From contig NZ_BOMZ01000048.1 in assembly GCF_016862455.1 (NCBI RefSeq), positions 1 to 64,000 of the forward strand: 64,000 nucleotides of DNA, read 5' to 3'. The position numbers were made by a program, and so were the translations under genes. This DNA is from Actinoplanes utahensis. Its GTDB lineage: Bacteria > Actinomycetota > Actinomycetes > Mycobacteriales > Micromonosporaceae. Positions 1 to 7,808 of this stretch are shown here, piece by piece (within the stretch, counting starts at the first letter, position 1; every line of letters begins with the position of its first letter). The notes below the pieces were generated by a model. That model did no database searches. It saw nothing but the letters and a program-made list of their open reading frames with translations, and had not been told where the DNA came from.

Positions 1-2
1 TC

Positions 3-46
3 CCACCCGTCTCGTGGCTGAGCCGCACCCGTCTCGCGGCTCAGTC
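3..46. repeat. Short direct repeat at the left edge
   Basis: Two copies of a 20-22 bp unit stand in tandem, each starting cacccgtctcg and ending with ggctgag or ggctcag. They lie at the 3' end of the adjacent minus-strand gene, whose stop codon overlaps the second copy. The gtctcg...ggctgag arrangement loosely resembles the palindromic repeats elsewhere in the window. The window edge cuts the context, so the full extent is unknown. Confidence 0.4.
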
Positions 47-502
47 CCAGCCGTTGAACACCGTCTCGCCGACCGTCGTCGCTTTCCAGCCGTGAATCTG
101 CCGCCATTCCGCCTTGGTCAGCGCCGACGTGTCGACAGCGGTCAGCGGCGACTCCAGCAACTCCCGGCCCATCACCGTGAACCCCCGCTCGGCGAAGGCC
201 TCCGCCCAAGCCGGCGAATCCCGGAACATGCGCGGCTCGAGCCAGGACGCGGCGCTGTCCGCCACGAAAGCGATCAACGGATACCCGGCATGGCACAGGA
301 TCCCGGCCCGGTTCTCCGGCGTCGCGACCACAGCGGTGTGGTACCCCCGCGGATACACCGCCTCGTCGATCGACTCCACCGTCCCGCCGGCCGCCAGCGC
401 CGCCGCGTGACACCCGCCCCGGAACATCCGCACATCGACCCGCGGCGGTTCCGGGTCGTTCTTCCCCCAGAACCCCGTCACCCCACGCTCCAGCCGGAAC
501 AT
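41..502 (-). CDS. Hypothetical protein
   Basis: A protein of 153 residues starting MFRLERG at an ATG. The open frame extends upstream to 772, but that part is Arg-rich and looks like non-coding GC-rich sequence, so the internal ATG is chosen. No motif I recognise is present: it is soluble, with no signal peptide or membrane segment, and has a conserved-looking core (VDVRMFRGGCH, PRGYHTAV, EAFAERGFTV). The strong ribosome binding site expected is not obvious. It has no operon partner on its strand. The function is unknown. Confidence 0.6.
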   Translation of the reverse strand: MFRLERGVTGFWGKNDPEPPRVDVRMFRGGCHAAALAAGGTVESIDEAVYPRGYHTAVVATPENRAGILCHAGYPLIAFVADSAASWLEPRMFRDSPAWAEAFAERGFTVMGRELLESPLTAVDTSALTKAEWRQIHGWKATTVGETVFNGWD

Positions 503-665
503 CACACCGCCAGTGTTCCCGCGCGACCGATCCCGCGCCATCGCTGCCACCCGACGCGAACGGCTCCACGACCCCGATCCAGGGAGTCGTCGCCGTCGAT
601 CGGTGAAGTGGTAGCGTCGCGCTGGCGAACGCCTGTGACGACGCGTCCTCGCCCGCTCGCCACCG

Positions 666-797
666 TGGAGGAACCTCGGCTCGCTGCGGGTCCTGCAGAA
701 GGCCGGATTCACCATCATCGACACCGGCTCGGGGTGCGCGAACGCCCGCGCCGCCGAGATCGAGGAGACCATCCTCCGTCTCGACGCCCGCCCCTGA
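666..797 (+). pseudogene. GNAT acetyltransferase C-terminal remnant
   Basis: One frame reads WRNLGSLRVLQKAGF and continues to a TGA at 795-797. This is the typical C-terminal hallmark of RimJ/RimL-type GNAT N-acetyltransferases (Asn, GS.RVL.K.GF). In-frame stops lie just upstream (612-614 and 636-638) and there is no start codon or N-terminal domain, so only about 43 codons of the gene survive. A second, different GNAT tail follows directly in another frame. Confidence 0.55.
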
Positions 798-798
798 T

Positions 799-1119
799 CC
801 GGTTCCCCGGGCTCGCCTCCGCGTCGTCGCGGACCTCGGTCGCCCTGCCCTCATCACCGCGACCGAGCCACACCGGTACCTCCGCGAAGGCTGTCCCGAC
901 TTCACCACCGCGCCAGGCCTCGCGGGCCGGGGTCTCGGCGCGGCGCTGCTCGGGTCCGCTCTCGCCGTGCTCGCCGACCTCGGCGCTTCCGAGGCGATCC
1001 TCTACGTGGACGACGACGCCTCCGGCATCGACCGCGACCGAACCGCCGCGAACCGTCTCTACGACCGTTCCGGTTTCACCGAGATCGACCGCCTCCACTC
1101 CTACCGGCGCACCGTTTGA
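799..1119 (+). pseudogene. GNAT acetyltransferase remnant, second copy
   Basis: The frame ending at TGA 1117-1119 encodes a convincing GNAT acetyl-CoA binding half: GLAGRGLGAALLGSAL matches the R/Q-x-x-G-x-G/A loop and helix, followed by a beta strand (AILYVDDD) and the usual AANRLYDRSGF motif. No start codon or N-terminal acceptor domain can be seen; the upstream frame runs into the previous remnant. It could be expressed from a non-standard start, but a truncated pseudogene is the simpler reading. Together with the preceding remnant it marks an eroded acetyltransferase site. Confidence 0.55.
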
Positions 1120-1130
1120 CCGCCTCACCT

Positions 1131-1253
1131 CCCCGGCTGGTCGTTAGTGCTGTCTCACGTGGCGGGAGGCGGCAGTAGAGAGCCAGCCGGGGTTTTCGCA
1201 GCTGGTCGTCAGGGCTTTCTCAAGCCGCGGGAGGCGGCAGTGAGAACCAGCTG
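1131..1253. repeat. Two palindromic repeat units (GCTGTCTC family)
   Basis: Two imperfect inverted repeats follow each other: gctggtcgttagtgctgtct ... gagagccagccgg (about 1131-1190) and gctggtcgtcagggctttct ... gagaaccagct (1201-1252). Both share the inner segment gcgggaggcggcagt. They lie between converging coding regions, where a bidirectional terminator would be expected. Related elements occur at 14.04, 36.4 and 63.74 kb. Confidence 0.6.
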
Positions 1254-1267
1254 ATGGGGACCACCCG

Positions 1268-2086
1268 CTACAGGAGGTGGAGCATGGTGTCGATGCGGGC
1301 GTGGAGGATCGGGTCGATGTCGCCGGTGATCTGGATGCTCACGGTTGTGGCGCCGGAGGACCGGGCCAGGGAGACCTCCAGGGGAGGGGTGCCCATCAAG
1401 GGGTAGCGGAACCAGGCGGACTCGGTCTCGTCGTCGGTTCCGTCCAGGGCGCCGGTCAGGGCGTCCTCGTCGGCGTGGTCGTAGCGGTATCCGATGAACC
1501 AGCTCAGCGTCTCCAGGAAGCGGACCGTGTTCTCCTCGAAGATCCACCCTTCGGTGCTGGTCGCCGGGCCTGTCATCGGGGCGGGGGAGCTGCGCCGGTG
1601 GATGCGGAGCTCCTCGACGGGGATGCCGTCGATGTTGCGGCCCATCGACGAGAGCAGCCGCCGGCGGGTGTCGGTGCCGAGGGCGGTGGCGGGCAGGGCG
1701 GGCAGCAGCCGCTGCAACGCGGCGCGGATCGGCTCGTCGACCGAGGGCTCGGCGGACATCAGGTCACGGATCCAGTGAGCCAGGGCCACGGCCTGGTCGG
1801 TGGTCAGGTCGGCGTCGAAGCCGCTGCCCGGGGATGGTGTGCCGGTGCGGAGGCGGTTGCGGGCGGCTTGCAGCCGATCCCGGTAGTCGGGTGCGAAGAT
1901 CAGCGGCGAGCTGTGCGTGAACGAGGCGTCGAGGGCGTACAGCGCGGGCCGGATCAGCCAGTCGACGACGTCCGAGCCGGTGTCGTCCCGTTGGTCGATC
2001 CAGTCGGAGAGCACGAGCGCCTCGTCGTCGGTGAGCCGCAGACGTAGCGAGGCGGCCGATTCATCATCGGCGGAGATTTGTCCCAC
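1268..2086 (-). CDS. Hypothetical protein with two similar halves
   Basis: About 272 residues from a GTG at 2086 (VGQISADDE). The open frame continues far upstream through a repetitive GC-rich tract with no protein-like composition, so the start is placed where normal composition begins. Residues near 12-25 (LTDDEALVLSDWI) and near 105-120 (LTTDQAVALAHWI) resemble each other, suggesting an internal duplication of an all-alpha module. The C-terminus turns into a beta-rich segment (VSIQITGDIDPIL). There is no signal peptide or membrane segment. I do not recognise the family. It lies downstream of the small membrane protein and the alarmone synthetase on the same strand, separated from them by the repeat tract. 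Confidence 0.6.
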   Translation of the reverse strand: MGQISADDESAASLRLRLTDDEALVLSDWIDQRDDTGSDVVDWLIRPALYALDASFTHSSPLIFAPDYRDRLQAARNRLRTGTPSPGSGFDADLTTDQAVALAHWIRDLMSAEPSVDEPIRAALQRLLPALPATALGTDTRRRLLSSMGRNIDGIPVEELRIHRRSSPAPMTGPATSTEGWIFEENTVRFLETLSWFIGYRYDHADEDALTGALDGTDDETESAWFRYPLMGTPPLEVSLARSSGATTVSIQITGDIDPILHARIDTMLHLL

Positions 2087-2538
2087 CTTGCAGAATCTAC
2101 CTACCGGCTGCACGGGCTGATCCCGAGTGGCTGCCGGTTTGCCGGCGGGCGGGCCGTGAGTGACGGGCAGCCCGAGAGCGGGCGGCTCGAGAGCGGGCGG
2201 CTCGAGAGCGGCGGGCCGTGAATGACGGGCAGGCCGAGAGCGGGCAGCCCGAGCGACGGGCCGCGAGCGACGGGCGGGCCGAGAGTGGGCGGGCAGTGAG
2301 TGACGGGCAGGCCGAGAGCGGCGGGCCGTGAGTGACGGGCTTGCCGAGAGCGGCTGGCCGGGAGCGGGCAGGTTGGAAGCGGGCAGGTCGAGGTCAGGCG
2401 GGCGGGCCGTGTGCGGGCAAGTGGAGAGCGGGCGGCGGGCCGAGGGTGGCGCGGGCAGTTCCATTCGGCCGGGTCCCGGCGTCCCCGCCCCGCACGGGGG
2501 GTATTGCGGAAGCGAGGGCTGCGAGACGCGTACCCCCG
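2087..2538. repeat. Gene-free tract with degenerate tandem repeats
   Basis: This 452-bp gap has no convincing gene. From about 2140 to 2455 it consists of degenerate units of about 10-15 bp built from words such as gagagcgggcggctc, gtgagtgacgggc and gccgagagcgg, repeated some 20 times with substitutions. All six frames are open for long stretches because of the composition, which creates false ORFs. A micro- or minisatellite-like expansion is likely. Confidence 0.6.
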
Positions 2539-2850
2539 TCAGGGTTTGAAGGAACCGATGGCCAGCAGGATCACGCCCGGCAGGAGGAAAGCGCCGACGC
2601 TCGGCAGGCTCAGGACGGCGGTGAGCGCGAGCGTTGCGGTGCTCACCAGGGCGGCGCGGCGGCGGTGGCGTCGTCTGACGATGAGCGGTACGGCGGTGAG
2701 CGTGACCGGGATCAGCATGAAGGCCGCCGCGCCCGGCCCTTGAGGGAGCAGTGCCAGGCCGAGGAGCAGCGAGAACGCCGTCGTGATGCCGAAGGCGCCG
2801 AGCAGCCACGTGCGGTCGTGAGGTAAACGTGGCACCGCATCACTCGACAT
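2539..2850 (-). CDS. Small integral membrane protein
   Basis: A protein of 103 residues starting MSSDAVPRLP. It has three to four hydrophobic segments (around 16-35, 40-57, 68-82 and 84-100) separated by a basic loop RRRHRRR, so the loop is probably cytoplasmic. No catalytic motif is visible. It starts 9 bp after the stop of the alarmone synthetase gene and is probably co-transcribed with it. The family is not recognised. The hydrophobic pattern and close spacing support a real gene. Confidence 0.65.
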   Translation of the reverse strand: MSSDAVPRLPHDRTWLLGAFGITTAFSLLLGLALLPQGPGAAAFMLIPVTLTAVPLIVRRRHRRRAALVSTATLALTAVLSLPSVGAFLLPGVILLAIGSFKP

Positions 2851-2859
2851 GGATCGATC

Positions 2860-3558
2860 CTAGCGCCGCGGTCCGTGGATCTCCCGGTGCAGGCGTTCCA
2901 TCCGCAGGTCGAGGCGGGCGGCGTCTTCGGCGGCGGCGGTGAGCTCGTCGCGCAGCCGCGGCGGAACCACTTCGGGATCGTGCTTGTAGTAGATCTTGTG
3001 TTCGAGGCTGGCCCAGAAGTCCATGGCGACCGTGCGCAGCTGCACCTCGACGGGGACGGCGACGACCCGGTCGGACATGAAGACCGGGATCTCGACGATC
3101 AGGTGCAGGCTGCGGTACCCGTTGGGCTTGGGTTTGGCGATGTAGTCCTTGGTGGCGACCAGGTTGATGTCGGGCTGGCGGGTCAGCATGTTCGCGACGG
3201 TGTAGACGTCGGAGACGAAGCTGCACACGATGCGGATGCCGGCGATGTCACGGATCCGGGCGCGCAGGTCGTCGAAGGTGAGCGGGCAGTTCAGCCGGGT
3301 GGCCTTGGCGGTGATGCTCGCGGCGGTCTTCAGCCGCGGGTTGACGTGCTCGATCGGGTTGCCGGAGCCGCGGTGGGTGAGTTCCTCCGCCAGGATGGTG
3401 ATCTTCGTGTTTATCTCTGCCAGGCCGAACTTGTAGACCATCAGGAAATGGTTCAGATCAGTCAGGTGCTGGTGCCAGGCTGCGTCGGGGTCCACCCGCC
3501 GGGCGAGCTGGCCGGGTTGGTCGGTCGTCACGTCGGTGGTCTCCACTGATCCGTTCAT
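2860..3558 (-). CDS. Small alarmone synthetase (GTP pyrophosphokinase family)
   Basis: A 232-residue RelA/SpoT-domain protein that would transfer pyrophosphate from ATP to GTP or GDP to make (p)ppGpp. Visible motifs are IRDIAGIR (about 103-110, with the catalytic-site Asp), KDYIAKPKPNGYRSLH (137-152) and EVQLRT (171-176). It has no N-terminal HD hydrolase and no TGS or ACT domains, so it belongs to the short single-domain class (YjbM/YwaC type), not to full-length Rel. Substrate preference cannot be read from sequence. The downstream membrane gene begins 9 bp later. The ATG at 3558 gives the normal length for the class. Confidence 0.88.
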   Translation of the reverse strand: MNGSVETTDVTTDQPGQLARRVDPDAAWHQHLTDLNHFLMVYKFGLAEINTKITILAEELTHRGSGNPIEHVNPRLKTAASITAKATRLNCPLTFDDLRARIRDIAGIRIVCSFVSDVYTVANMLTRQPDINLVATKDYIAKPKPNGYRSLHLIVEIPVFMSDRVVAVPVEVQLRTVAMDFWASLEHKIYYKHDPEVVPPRLRDELTAAAEDAARLDLRMERLHREIHGPRR

Positions 3559-3787
3559 GCAGGCACGCCGCCGAGCTCGCGCGGCGCCGGGCGGTCTCCG
3601 GGAAGCCGGGGATCCCCGCCCAGCCGGGATACCGTATCGGTGCGCCGCAACACCTCGCTCACACGGACATGATCCCGCAGATCGGGGCAGAACCGTCGCT
3701 ACTCACCGACGACGCCGCTGTCGCCCCGAGCCCGGCGCCGTCCGGCCCCGGGGCTCCCGGCGGCGGTAATCACTCGGAAGGGTCGGA

Positions 3788-4444
3788 TCAGCGGAAACCG
3801 AGCGCGGACAGGACCGAACGGACCGCCGCGCCGGCCGGGCGCAGGATCTCGTCGACGGTCCAGCGCCAGGCGTGCCCGATGGCGCGGAACACCGGCGCGA
3901 ACGTGTATCGCCAGACGAAGGCGATCGCGAGGCCGATCGGCCGCAGCAGGAACCGGTAGATCTGCCGGAACACCCAGGACGTGCCGGTCCAGCCCAGCTC
4001 CAGGAACCACAGCAGAGCGCGGCCGACCGGCGCGACGACCCACTCCCACAGGAACCGGAACGACACCGCGATCGCGATCCCGATCGGCCGCAGCACCCAC
4101 TGATGGACGAGCTCGGCGGCGGGCACCAGCACGTTCTCCCACAGCCAGGTCAGCGGGACGGCGAACAGGGCCAGCACGAACGCCAGCACCTTGAGCAGGC
4201 CCTTGCCGAGCCAGACCGCCGGCGGCACGATCAGGGTCCGCCACACCCAGGAGACCGGCACGACGACCGACCAGTGCCAGAGCCAGAGCAGCGGCTTGCC
4301 CACGTAACGGTAGAGGAGGTCGCCGATGAACTCGAAGGCCGCGAGGAGCAGGCGGAACGGCAGGACCACGACGACCGCGATCGCCCGCACCGGCCACAGC
4401 AGCCAGGCGGGGACCGACTCGGATGATTGATCGACCTTCGGCAC
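3788..4444 (-). CDS. Trp-rich repeat protein, membrane-associated
   Basis: About 218 residues from a GTG at 4444 (VPKVDQSSES); the open frame runs to 4561 but the extra N-terminus is Arg/Pro-rich. From residue 12 onward it is a chain of about seven hydrophobic/aromatic segments, each with a Trp pair and a following Pro or basic turn (WLWHWSVVVP, WLWENVLVP, FLWEWVVAP, FVWRYTFAP). Phrases such as VLRPIGIAIA and LLRPIGLAIA recur, so the protein is built of internal repeats of about 30-40 residues. No enzymatic motif is visible. It may lie in or along the membrane. The role is unknown. Confidence 0.6.
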   Translation of the reverse strand: MPKVDQSSESVPAWLLWPVRAIAVVVVLPFRLLLAAFEFIGDLLYRYVGKPLLWLWHWSVVVPVSWVWRTLIVPPAVWLGKGLLKVLAFVLALFAVPLTWLWENVLVPAAELVHQWVLRPIGIAIAVSFRFLWEWVVAPVGRALLWFLELGWTGTSWVFRQIYRFLLRPIGLAIAFVWRYTFAPVFRAIGHAWRWTVDEILRPAGAAVRSVLSALGFR

Positions 4445-4601
4445 GGCATCAAGGTAGCCGACGCCCTCCAGCCGCCCGTGCCGCCGATCCACGCCGGGGC
4501 GGTGGTCCGGTTCCCGCGGATCGTAGACAAGTCCCCGGCCCCGGGTACGGCTTTCCGGCAACCGGCCGGTCAGCCGGGAAACGGCTCATATCGTCGCCTT
4601 C

Positions 4602-5780
4602 ATGATGCGCAGACTGTGCCTCGCGACGCTGCTCACCGGTGCTCTCACCCTGACCGGCGCGCCGCCCGCCTCCGCCGACACCGTTCCGCTGATCTCGGCC
4701 GACCCGGACCGCACCGCCGGTTTCGACGGTCCCGTCTATGCCAGCACCCACGTCGGCGACACCGTCTACCTCGGCGGCAATTTCACCCACGCGATCGTCG
4801 ACGGCAAGCGGATCAAGCGGAAGCGGCTCGCCGCGGTCGACGCCCGGACCGGAAGCCTGCTGCCCTGGGCGCCCGCCGCCGACGACGCCGTCACCGCTCT
4901 GACCGCCGCCGGGAAGTCGCTCTACGTGACCGGCGAGTTCAGTGCTGTCAGCGGGCAGTCACGTCCCGGGATCGCCGACATTGACCTGGCCAGTGGCGCG
5001 GTCGGCACGTTGAGGCACACGGTCAAGGGCACCGGCCACGCCATCGCCACGGCGGGTGGCCGTCTGTTCCTCGGCGGCAGCTTCAGCACGGTGGACGGGC
5101 GTCCGGCGCGCAACCTGGCGGCGTTCCGGCTCTCCGACGGCGCGCCGGACACCGCTTTCGACGCCGGCGCGGACGGGAAGGTGCTGGTCCTGACCGTTTC
5201 CGGCGCCCGGCTCTACGTGGGTGGCGCTTTCAAGAGCCTCAGCGGTACGGGCGGAACGCCCCGTCTCGCCGCGTTGCGCCTGAGCGACGGCAAGCCGGAC
5301 CGGTCGTTCCGGCCGCAGACCCCGTACCCGGTGTTCGCTCTGACCACCGTCGGCGACCGGGTGTATGCCGGGCTCGCGGGCGCCGGCGGCCGGGTGACCG
5401 CCTACCGTCCGGACGGCGGGCTGGTCTGGAGCAGTGTCACCGACGGTGACGTTCAGGCGATCACTCACTTGAAGGGGGCGATCTACGCGGGCGGCCACTT
5501 CACCGTGGCGTGCCCGGAGCCGTCCCGGACGGCGACGTCCTGGTGCCCGAAGGAGCAGCGCCGGCAGCCCAAGTTGGGCGCCTGGGATCCGGCGACCGGC
5601 CACCTGCTCGGCTGGAACCCGAACAGCAACGGCAAGTGGGGTGTCCTCACCTTGACGGCGAACCCGAAGTTGCGCACCGTCACGGTCGGCGGCGACTTCA
5701 CCGCTTTCGGCAAGACCGGAAGCACCCGTTTCGCGAAGTTCGGCCTCTGCGCGTACGGCTGCGGCGGAGGTCGCCGCTGA
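4602..5780 (+). CDS. Secreted delta-60-like repeat (beta-propeller) protein
   Basis: A 392-residue protein with a classic Sec signal peptide (MMRRLCLATLLTGALTL, cleavage after ASA near residue 25). The mature part repeats a pattern of strand, LYVGG or VYLGG, F, then a turn, and LAAVD/LAAFRL.DG, roughly every 45-55 residues. This matches delta-60/DUF5122-type propeller proteins of actinobacteria. Cys residues occur only near the C-terminus (VACPEPS, SWCPKE, GLCAYGCGG), where two disulfides are plausible. It has no catalytic motif; a role in binding or surface structure is inference. The deacetylase gene follows 45 bp downstream. Met 2 at 4605 is an alternative start. Confidence 0.78.
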   Translation: MMRRLCLATLLTGALTLTGAPPASADTVPLISADPDRTAGFDGPVYASTHVGDTVYLGGNFTHAIVDGKRIKRKRLAAVDARTGSLLPWAPAADDAVTALTAAGKSLYVTGEFSAVSGQSRPGIADIDLASGAVGTLRHTVKGTGHAIATAGGRLFLGGSFSTVDGRPARNLAAFRLSDGAPDTAFDAGADGKVLVLTVSGARLYVGGAFKSLSGTGGTPRLAALRLSDGKPDRSFRPQTPYPVFALTTVGDRVYAGLAGAGGRVTAYRPDGGLVWSSVTDGDVQAITHLKGAIYAGGHFTVACPEPSRTATSWCPKEQRRQPKLGAWDPATGHLLGWNPNSNGKWGVLTLTANPKLRTVTVGGDFTAFGKTGSTRFAKFGLCAYGCGGGRR

Positions 5781-5825
5781 CCTGGGTGTGGCGTGGGATC
5801 GACGGGGGATGGCATCCTCGCCCGC

Positions 5826-6668
5826 ATGTCGTTGCGTGGCCGTCTCTGCGTTCTCCTCGTGCTGACGCTGTCCGGGTGCGGGGCCGCCCCGCCGGCGCCC
5901 CCGGCCCCGCCCGCCGTCGGGGTCTCGCAGTCTCCGCCGGTCGTCGAGAGGACGCCGGCGCCGGTCCAGTCCGTGCAGCCGGGAACGAGCCGGTCCGGAG
6001 CATTGCCGCCGGTGGTGCAGCACGGGCCGCGGGGTGTCACGAAGGTGGCGCTGACGTTCGACGCGGACATGACCGACGCGATGGCGGCCCGGCTGCGGCG
6101 GGGCGAGGTCTCCTCGTACGCCAATCTCCGTCTTCTGGATCTTTTGGAGAAGCGGCGGATCCCGGCGACGTTCTTCGTGACGGGGCAGTGGGCCGAGCAG
6201 TACCCCGAGGTGACCCGCCGGATCGCCGGGAACCCGCTGTTCGAGGTGGCGAACCACAGTTACGAGCATGCGGCGTTCACCGGCGACTGCTACGACCTGC
6301 CGCGGCTGGCGCCCGGCGCGATGACCGAGGACGTCGCCAAGACGTTCCGGGCGCTGGAGCCGTTCGGTGGCCGGCAGACCCGCTACTTCCGGTTCCCGGG
6401 CCTGTGTCACGACCGTGCGGCGCTACGGGCGCTGTCCGCGCTCGGCGTCACGGTGATCGACGGGGATGTGGTCAGCGGCGATCCGTTCGCCCGGGGGCCG
6501 AAGCCGGTGGTGAACGCGGTGCTGTCCCAGGTGAGGCCGGGATCGATCGTGATCATGCACGTGACCGAGGCGAACGCCCGCTACACCGACGACGCGCTGC
6601 CGGCGATCCTGGCCGGCCTGCGCCGGGAGGGGCTGACGCCGGTCACCCTGTCCGAGCTGCTGGGGTGA
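5826..6668 (+). CDS. Polysaccharide deacetylase lipoprotein (NodB domain)
   Basis: A 280-residue protein from ATG 5826. It has a short lipoprotein signal ending in the lipobox LSGC (Cys 18), then a Pro/Ala-rich linker and a NodB-type catalytic domain. Motif 1 is TFDAD, motif 2 is NHSYEH (metal-binding His pair), motif 3 is RYFRFPG, and the C-terminal His motif is IVIMHV. Family members remove acyl groups from peptidoglycan, chitin or other polysaccharides with a divalent metal. It would act outside the membrane on cell-wall or matrix glycan. The substrate cannot be told. The start is chosen because the signal peptide begins there, not at the upstream ORF start 5793. Confidence 0.85.
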   Translation: MSLRGRLCVLLVLTLSGCGAAPPAPPAPPAVGVSQSPPVVERTPAPVQSVQPGTSRSGALPPVVQHGPRGVTKVALTFDADMTDAMAARLRRGEVSSYANLRLLDLLEKRRIPATFFVTGQWAEQYPEVTRRIAGNPLFEVANHSYEHAAFTGDCYDLPRLAPGAMTEDVAKTFRALEPFGGRQTRYFRFPGLCHDRAALRALSALGVTVIDGDVVSGDPFARGPKPVVNAVLSQVRPGSIVIMHVTEANARYTDDALPAILAGLRREGLTPVTLSELLG

Positions 6669-6673
6669 CATTT

Positions 6674-6688
6674 TGCACTCGTAGTGCA
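6674..6688. promoter_or_regulatory. Palindromic operator candidate upstream of the DUF2855 gene
   Basis: The sequence tgcact-cgt-agtgca is a perfect 6-3-6 inverted repeat, 37 bp before the ATG of the DUF2855 gene. It sits in a locally AT-richer promoter stretch and is of the size bound by MarR or TetR regulators. No regulator gene is adjacent, so the partner is unknown. Confidence 0.45.
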
Positions 6689-6725
6689 TCTTGTCGTGGC
6701 GGGGCCGGATGCATAGCGTCGCAAC

Positions 6726-7793
6726 ATGGCTGCAACGTGGACGTTCGCCGTCGCTCGCGACGATCTCGGCAGGACCACCCTCGTCGACGGGGAGATCCCG
6801 CCGCTGCATGACGGGGAGGCGCTGCTGCGGGTGGACCGGGTGGGGCTCACCGCCAACAACGTGACGTACGCGGTGCTCGGCGAGTCGTTCCGGTACTGGG
6901 AGTTCTTCCCCGGCGGCCCGCGCGGGCTCGGCCCGGAGTGGGGACTGCCGCCGCTGTGGGGTTTCGCCGAGGTCACCGCGTCGACGGTGGCCGGTGTCGA
7001 GGTGGGACAGCGGGTGTACGGATACCTGCCGCCGGCCGGGCATCTCGTGGTGCGGCCGGAGCGGGTCGACGCCACCGGCTTCCGGGACGGCGCCGCGCAC
7101 CGCGCCGAGCTGCCGTCGCCGTACAACGCGTACCGGGCCACCACCGGCGACCCCGCCTACCGTGCCGACCAGGAGGATCTGCTGATCCTGTTCCGGCCGC
7201 TGTTCTTCACCTCGTTCATGCTGGCCGACCAGGTCGCCGACAACGGCTTCTACGGCGCGGACACGCTCGTCGTCTCGTCGGCGTCCAGCAAGACCGCGTA
7301 CGCCGCCGCCTTCGAACTGCACGGCCGCGGCCCGCGCCTGATCGGGCTCACCTCACCCGGCAACGTCGACTTCACCCGATCGCTCGGCTGCTACGACGAG
7401 GTCCGTACCTACGATCAGGCCGCCGAGCTGGACCGGGTGCCGACCGTCTACCTCGACCTGTCCGGCGCGCCCGCCACCCGGACCGCCCTCCGGTCGCACC
7501 TCGGCGACCACCTCGTCCGCGACATCGCCGTCGGCCTCACCAACAAGGTGCCGAACGCCGAGGCCGCCGGCGAGGTCTTCTTCGCTCCGAACCAGATGGG
7601 CAAACGCCGCCGCGACTGGGGCCGCGACGGCCTCGACGCCCGCTTCGCCGACGCCTGGCACCGGTTCGCCGCCGTCGCCGCCGGCTGGCTCGACGTCCAG
7701 GCCGGCGCCGGCCCCGAAGACCTCCGGAAAGCCTGGCTGGAGGTCTTCGAGGGCCGCACCCCGCCGAGGGCCGGCCAGATCATCCATCTCTGA
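6726..7793 (+). CDS. DUF2855 family protein (MDR-like)
   Basis: A 355-residue protein starting MAATWTFAVARDD. The N-terminal part resembles the GroES-like fold of medium-chain dehydrogenases (LLRVDRVGLTANNVTYAVLG), and a nucleotide-binding-like segment (DTLVVSSASSKTAYAAA, about 180-196) follows. The phrases FFPGGP, WGFAEV and SSASSKTA are typical of DUF2855 proteins. The catalytic Zn ligands of alcohol dehydrogenases are absent, and no reaction has been established for the family that I know of. The gene has its own promoter region with a palindrome. It converges on the aldo/keto reductase gene, 15 bp away. Confidence 0.8.
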   Translation: MAATWTFAVARDDLGRTTLVDGEIPPLHDGEALLRVDRVGLTANNVTYAVLGESFRYWEFFPGGPRGLGPEWGLPPLWGFAEVTASTVAGVEVGQRVYGYLPPAGHLVVRPERVDATGFRDGAAHRAELPSPYNAYRATTGDPAYRADQEDLLILFRPLFFTSFMLADQVADNGFYGADTLVVSSASSKTAYAAAFELHGRGPRLIGLTSPGNVDFTRSLGCYDEVRTYDQAAELDRVPTVYLDLSGAPATRTALRSHLGDHLVRDIAVGLTNKVPNAEAAGEVFFAPNQMGKRRRDWGRDGLDARFADAWHRFAAVAAGWLDVQAGAGPEDLRKAWLEVFEGRTPPRAGQIIHL

Positions 7794-7808
7794 CCCGGCC
7801 GGGCGGGG

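Noticed and set aside
2140..2455. Possible CRISPR array in the repeat tract
   Set aside because: The repeat words are short, diverged and without unique spacers of constant length, and no cas gene is near.
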